Assembly (NCBI GenBank): GCA_947453965.1
Contig: CANGIQ010000008.1
Location: 44,334 to 108,333 of the forward strand
Source: Comamonadaceae bacterium
Lineage (GTDB): Bacteria > Pseudomonadota > Gammaproteobacteria > Burkholderiales > Burkholderiaceae_C
Direction: 5' to 3'
Length of the DNA stretch: 64,000 bases
Position 1 is the stretch's first letter. Each line of letters begins with the position of its first letter. Shown here in pieces: positions 63,285-64,000 of this stretch. Position numbers and translations under genes: made by a program. The notes under the pieces are model-generated. The model made no database searches, was not told the origin of the DNA, and saw only the letters and a list, made by a program, of their open reading frames with translations.

Positions 63285-63314
63285 AAGCCCCGCAATTGCT
63301 TGCGGGGCTTTTAT
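63281..63314. terminator. Bidirectional rho-independent terminator between tal and groEL
   Basis: The perfect stem AAGCCCCGCA / TGCGGGGCTT (63285-63294 / 63301-63310) with a six-base loop has A- and T-rich tracts on both sides, so it can end transcripts from either direction. It is the expected groEL terminator, 48 bp after the groEL stop. Confidence 0.88.
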
Positions 63315-63361
63315 TTGGTTTGGCAAGAGCACCGAGGTGCTCAGGCAAAGCAGCGGGGCTA

Positions 63362-64000
63362 TTACATGCCCATGCCGCCCATACCACCCATGCCGCCCAT
63401 ACCACCCATGTCAGGCATACCGCCAGCAGCTTCTTCTTTTGGAGCTTCTGACACCATGCACTCGGTGGTCAACATCAGCGAAGCCACAGACGCTGCATTT
63501 TGCAAAGCAGTGCGTGTCACTTTCGTTGGGTCCAAGATGCCCATTTCGATCATGTCGCCGTAGGTGTCGTTGGCAGCGTTGAAGCCGTAGTTGCCTTTGC
63601 CACCCAACACAGCGTTCACCACCACAGATGGCTCGCCACCAGCGTTGTAAACGATTTCGCGCAAAGGAGCTTCGATGGCTTTCAACACCAGTTTGATACC
63701 GGCGTCTTGGTCAGCGTTGTCACCTTTGATGGTGCCAGCGGTTTGACGTGCACGCAGCAGAGCCACGCCGCCGCCAGCCACGATGCCTTCTTCCACCGCA
63801 GCGCGGGTGGCGTGCAGGGCGTCTTCCACGCGGGCTTTCTTTTCTTTCATTTCGACTTCGGTAGCAGCGCCCACCTTGATCACGGCAACACCGCCAGCCA
63901 ACTTGGCCACGCGCTCTTGCAGTTTTTCGCGGTCGTAGTCAGAAGTGGCTTCTTCGATTTGCACGCGCACTTGTTTGACGCGGGCTTCGATGTCAGCAGC
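63362..64000 (-). CDS. groEL: Chaperonin GroEL, C-terminal part (gene continues beyond the window)
   Basis: The frame is open to the right edge and covers about the last 212 residues of Gro[22 protein letters not shown], then [29 protein letters not shown] [20 protein letters not shown] and [18 protein letters not shown]. It ends in the GGM repeat tail ([17 protein letters not shown]). GroEL folds proteins as a 14-subunit ring with GroES in the cytoplasm. The 5' end lies outside the window. Confidence 0.97.
   Translation of the reverse strand, partial: AADIEARVKQVRVQIEEATSDYDREKLQERVAKLAGGVAVIKVGAATEVEMKEKKARVEDALHATRAAVEEGIVAGGGVALLRARQTAGTIKGDNADQDAGIKLVLKAIEAPLREIVYNAGGEPSVVVNAVLGGKGNYGFNAANDTYGDMIEMGILDPTKVTRTALQNAASVASLMLTTECMVSEAPKEEAAGGMPDMGGMGGMGGMGGMGM

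Overview
The window looks like a chromosomal segment of a betaproteobacterium, most likely a Comamonadaceae relative (Limnohabitans, Rhodoferax or Curvibacter type). The reasons are the high-GC housekeeping genes with strong GTG/TTG/CTG codon preference (argB, slmA, ttcA, cca, tal, groEL), the phasin typical of PHA-storing Burkholderiales, and the gene neighbourhoods. The organism call is an inference from gene content and codon style, not from a marker gene.

About three quarters of the window is one large surface-polysaccharide island in several blocks. Positions 0.1-2.3 kb hold a TetR regulator, a phasin, a PAP2 phosphatase and a DgkA-type kinase. Block 1 (2.4-25.6 kb, plus strand) opens with an RfaH-type antiterminator, a cis-prenyltransferase (UppS), a Wza/SLBB export protein, a Wzz-type chain-length protein and a WecA/MraY-type initiating transferase. 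It then continues, behind an exact ops element, with an EPS-type MarR regulator, ugd, the wlbA-wlbB-wlbC set for a 2,3-diacetamido uronic acid, methyltransferases, a deacetylase-like protein coupled to a C5-epimerase-like protein, glycosyltransferases, Wzx, a soluble WbpM-like dehydratase and a Wzy candidate. The 13.4-25.6 kb part is clearly AT-richer than its surroundings, and an IS3-type transposase remnant lies just beyond its end.

Positions 26-30 kb carry a yjbE-yjbF-yjbGH (gfcABCD-like) operon in which YjbG and YjbH are fused into one protein. After a fatty-acid hydroxylase and a secreted creatininase-family protein comes block 2 (31.8-43.5 kb). It contains a HEPN/MNT toxin-antitoxin pair coupled to a glycosyltransferase, then rmlB, an antisense DUF4143 ATPase, rmlD, rmlA and rmlC. 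These are followed by a second copy of the glycosyltransferase, a sugar aminotransferase, an ATP-grasp/HAD fusion and a second copy of a WavQ-like protein. Block 3 (43.6-50.7 kb, minus strand) is a separate galE / GT4-initiating-transferase fusion / GT / GT / flippase operon.

Positions 50.8-64 kb are mainly housekeeping: NYN protein, argB, slmA, an Ldh-family oxidoreductase, an FAH-family hydrolase, ttcA, two tandem FolB-like genes with a FolM-like reductase, a COG1565 methyltransferase, DUF2905, cca, an NDUFA9-like protein, tal and the 3' part of groEL. The convergent gaps here hold the most unusual non-coding structure in the window. Two different paired-palindrome elements (55.4-55.7 kb and 59.7-59.9 kb) each consist of two hairpins whose loops carry perfectly inverted copies of one core, while the stems differ but stay paired.
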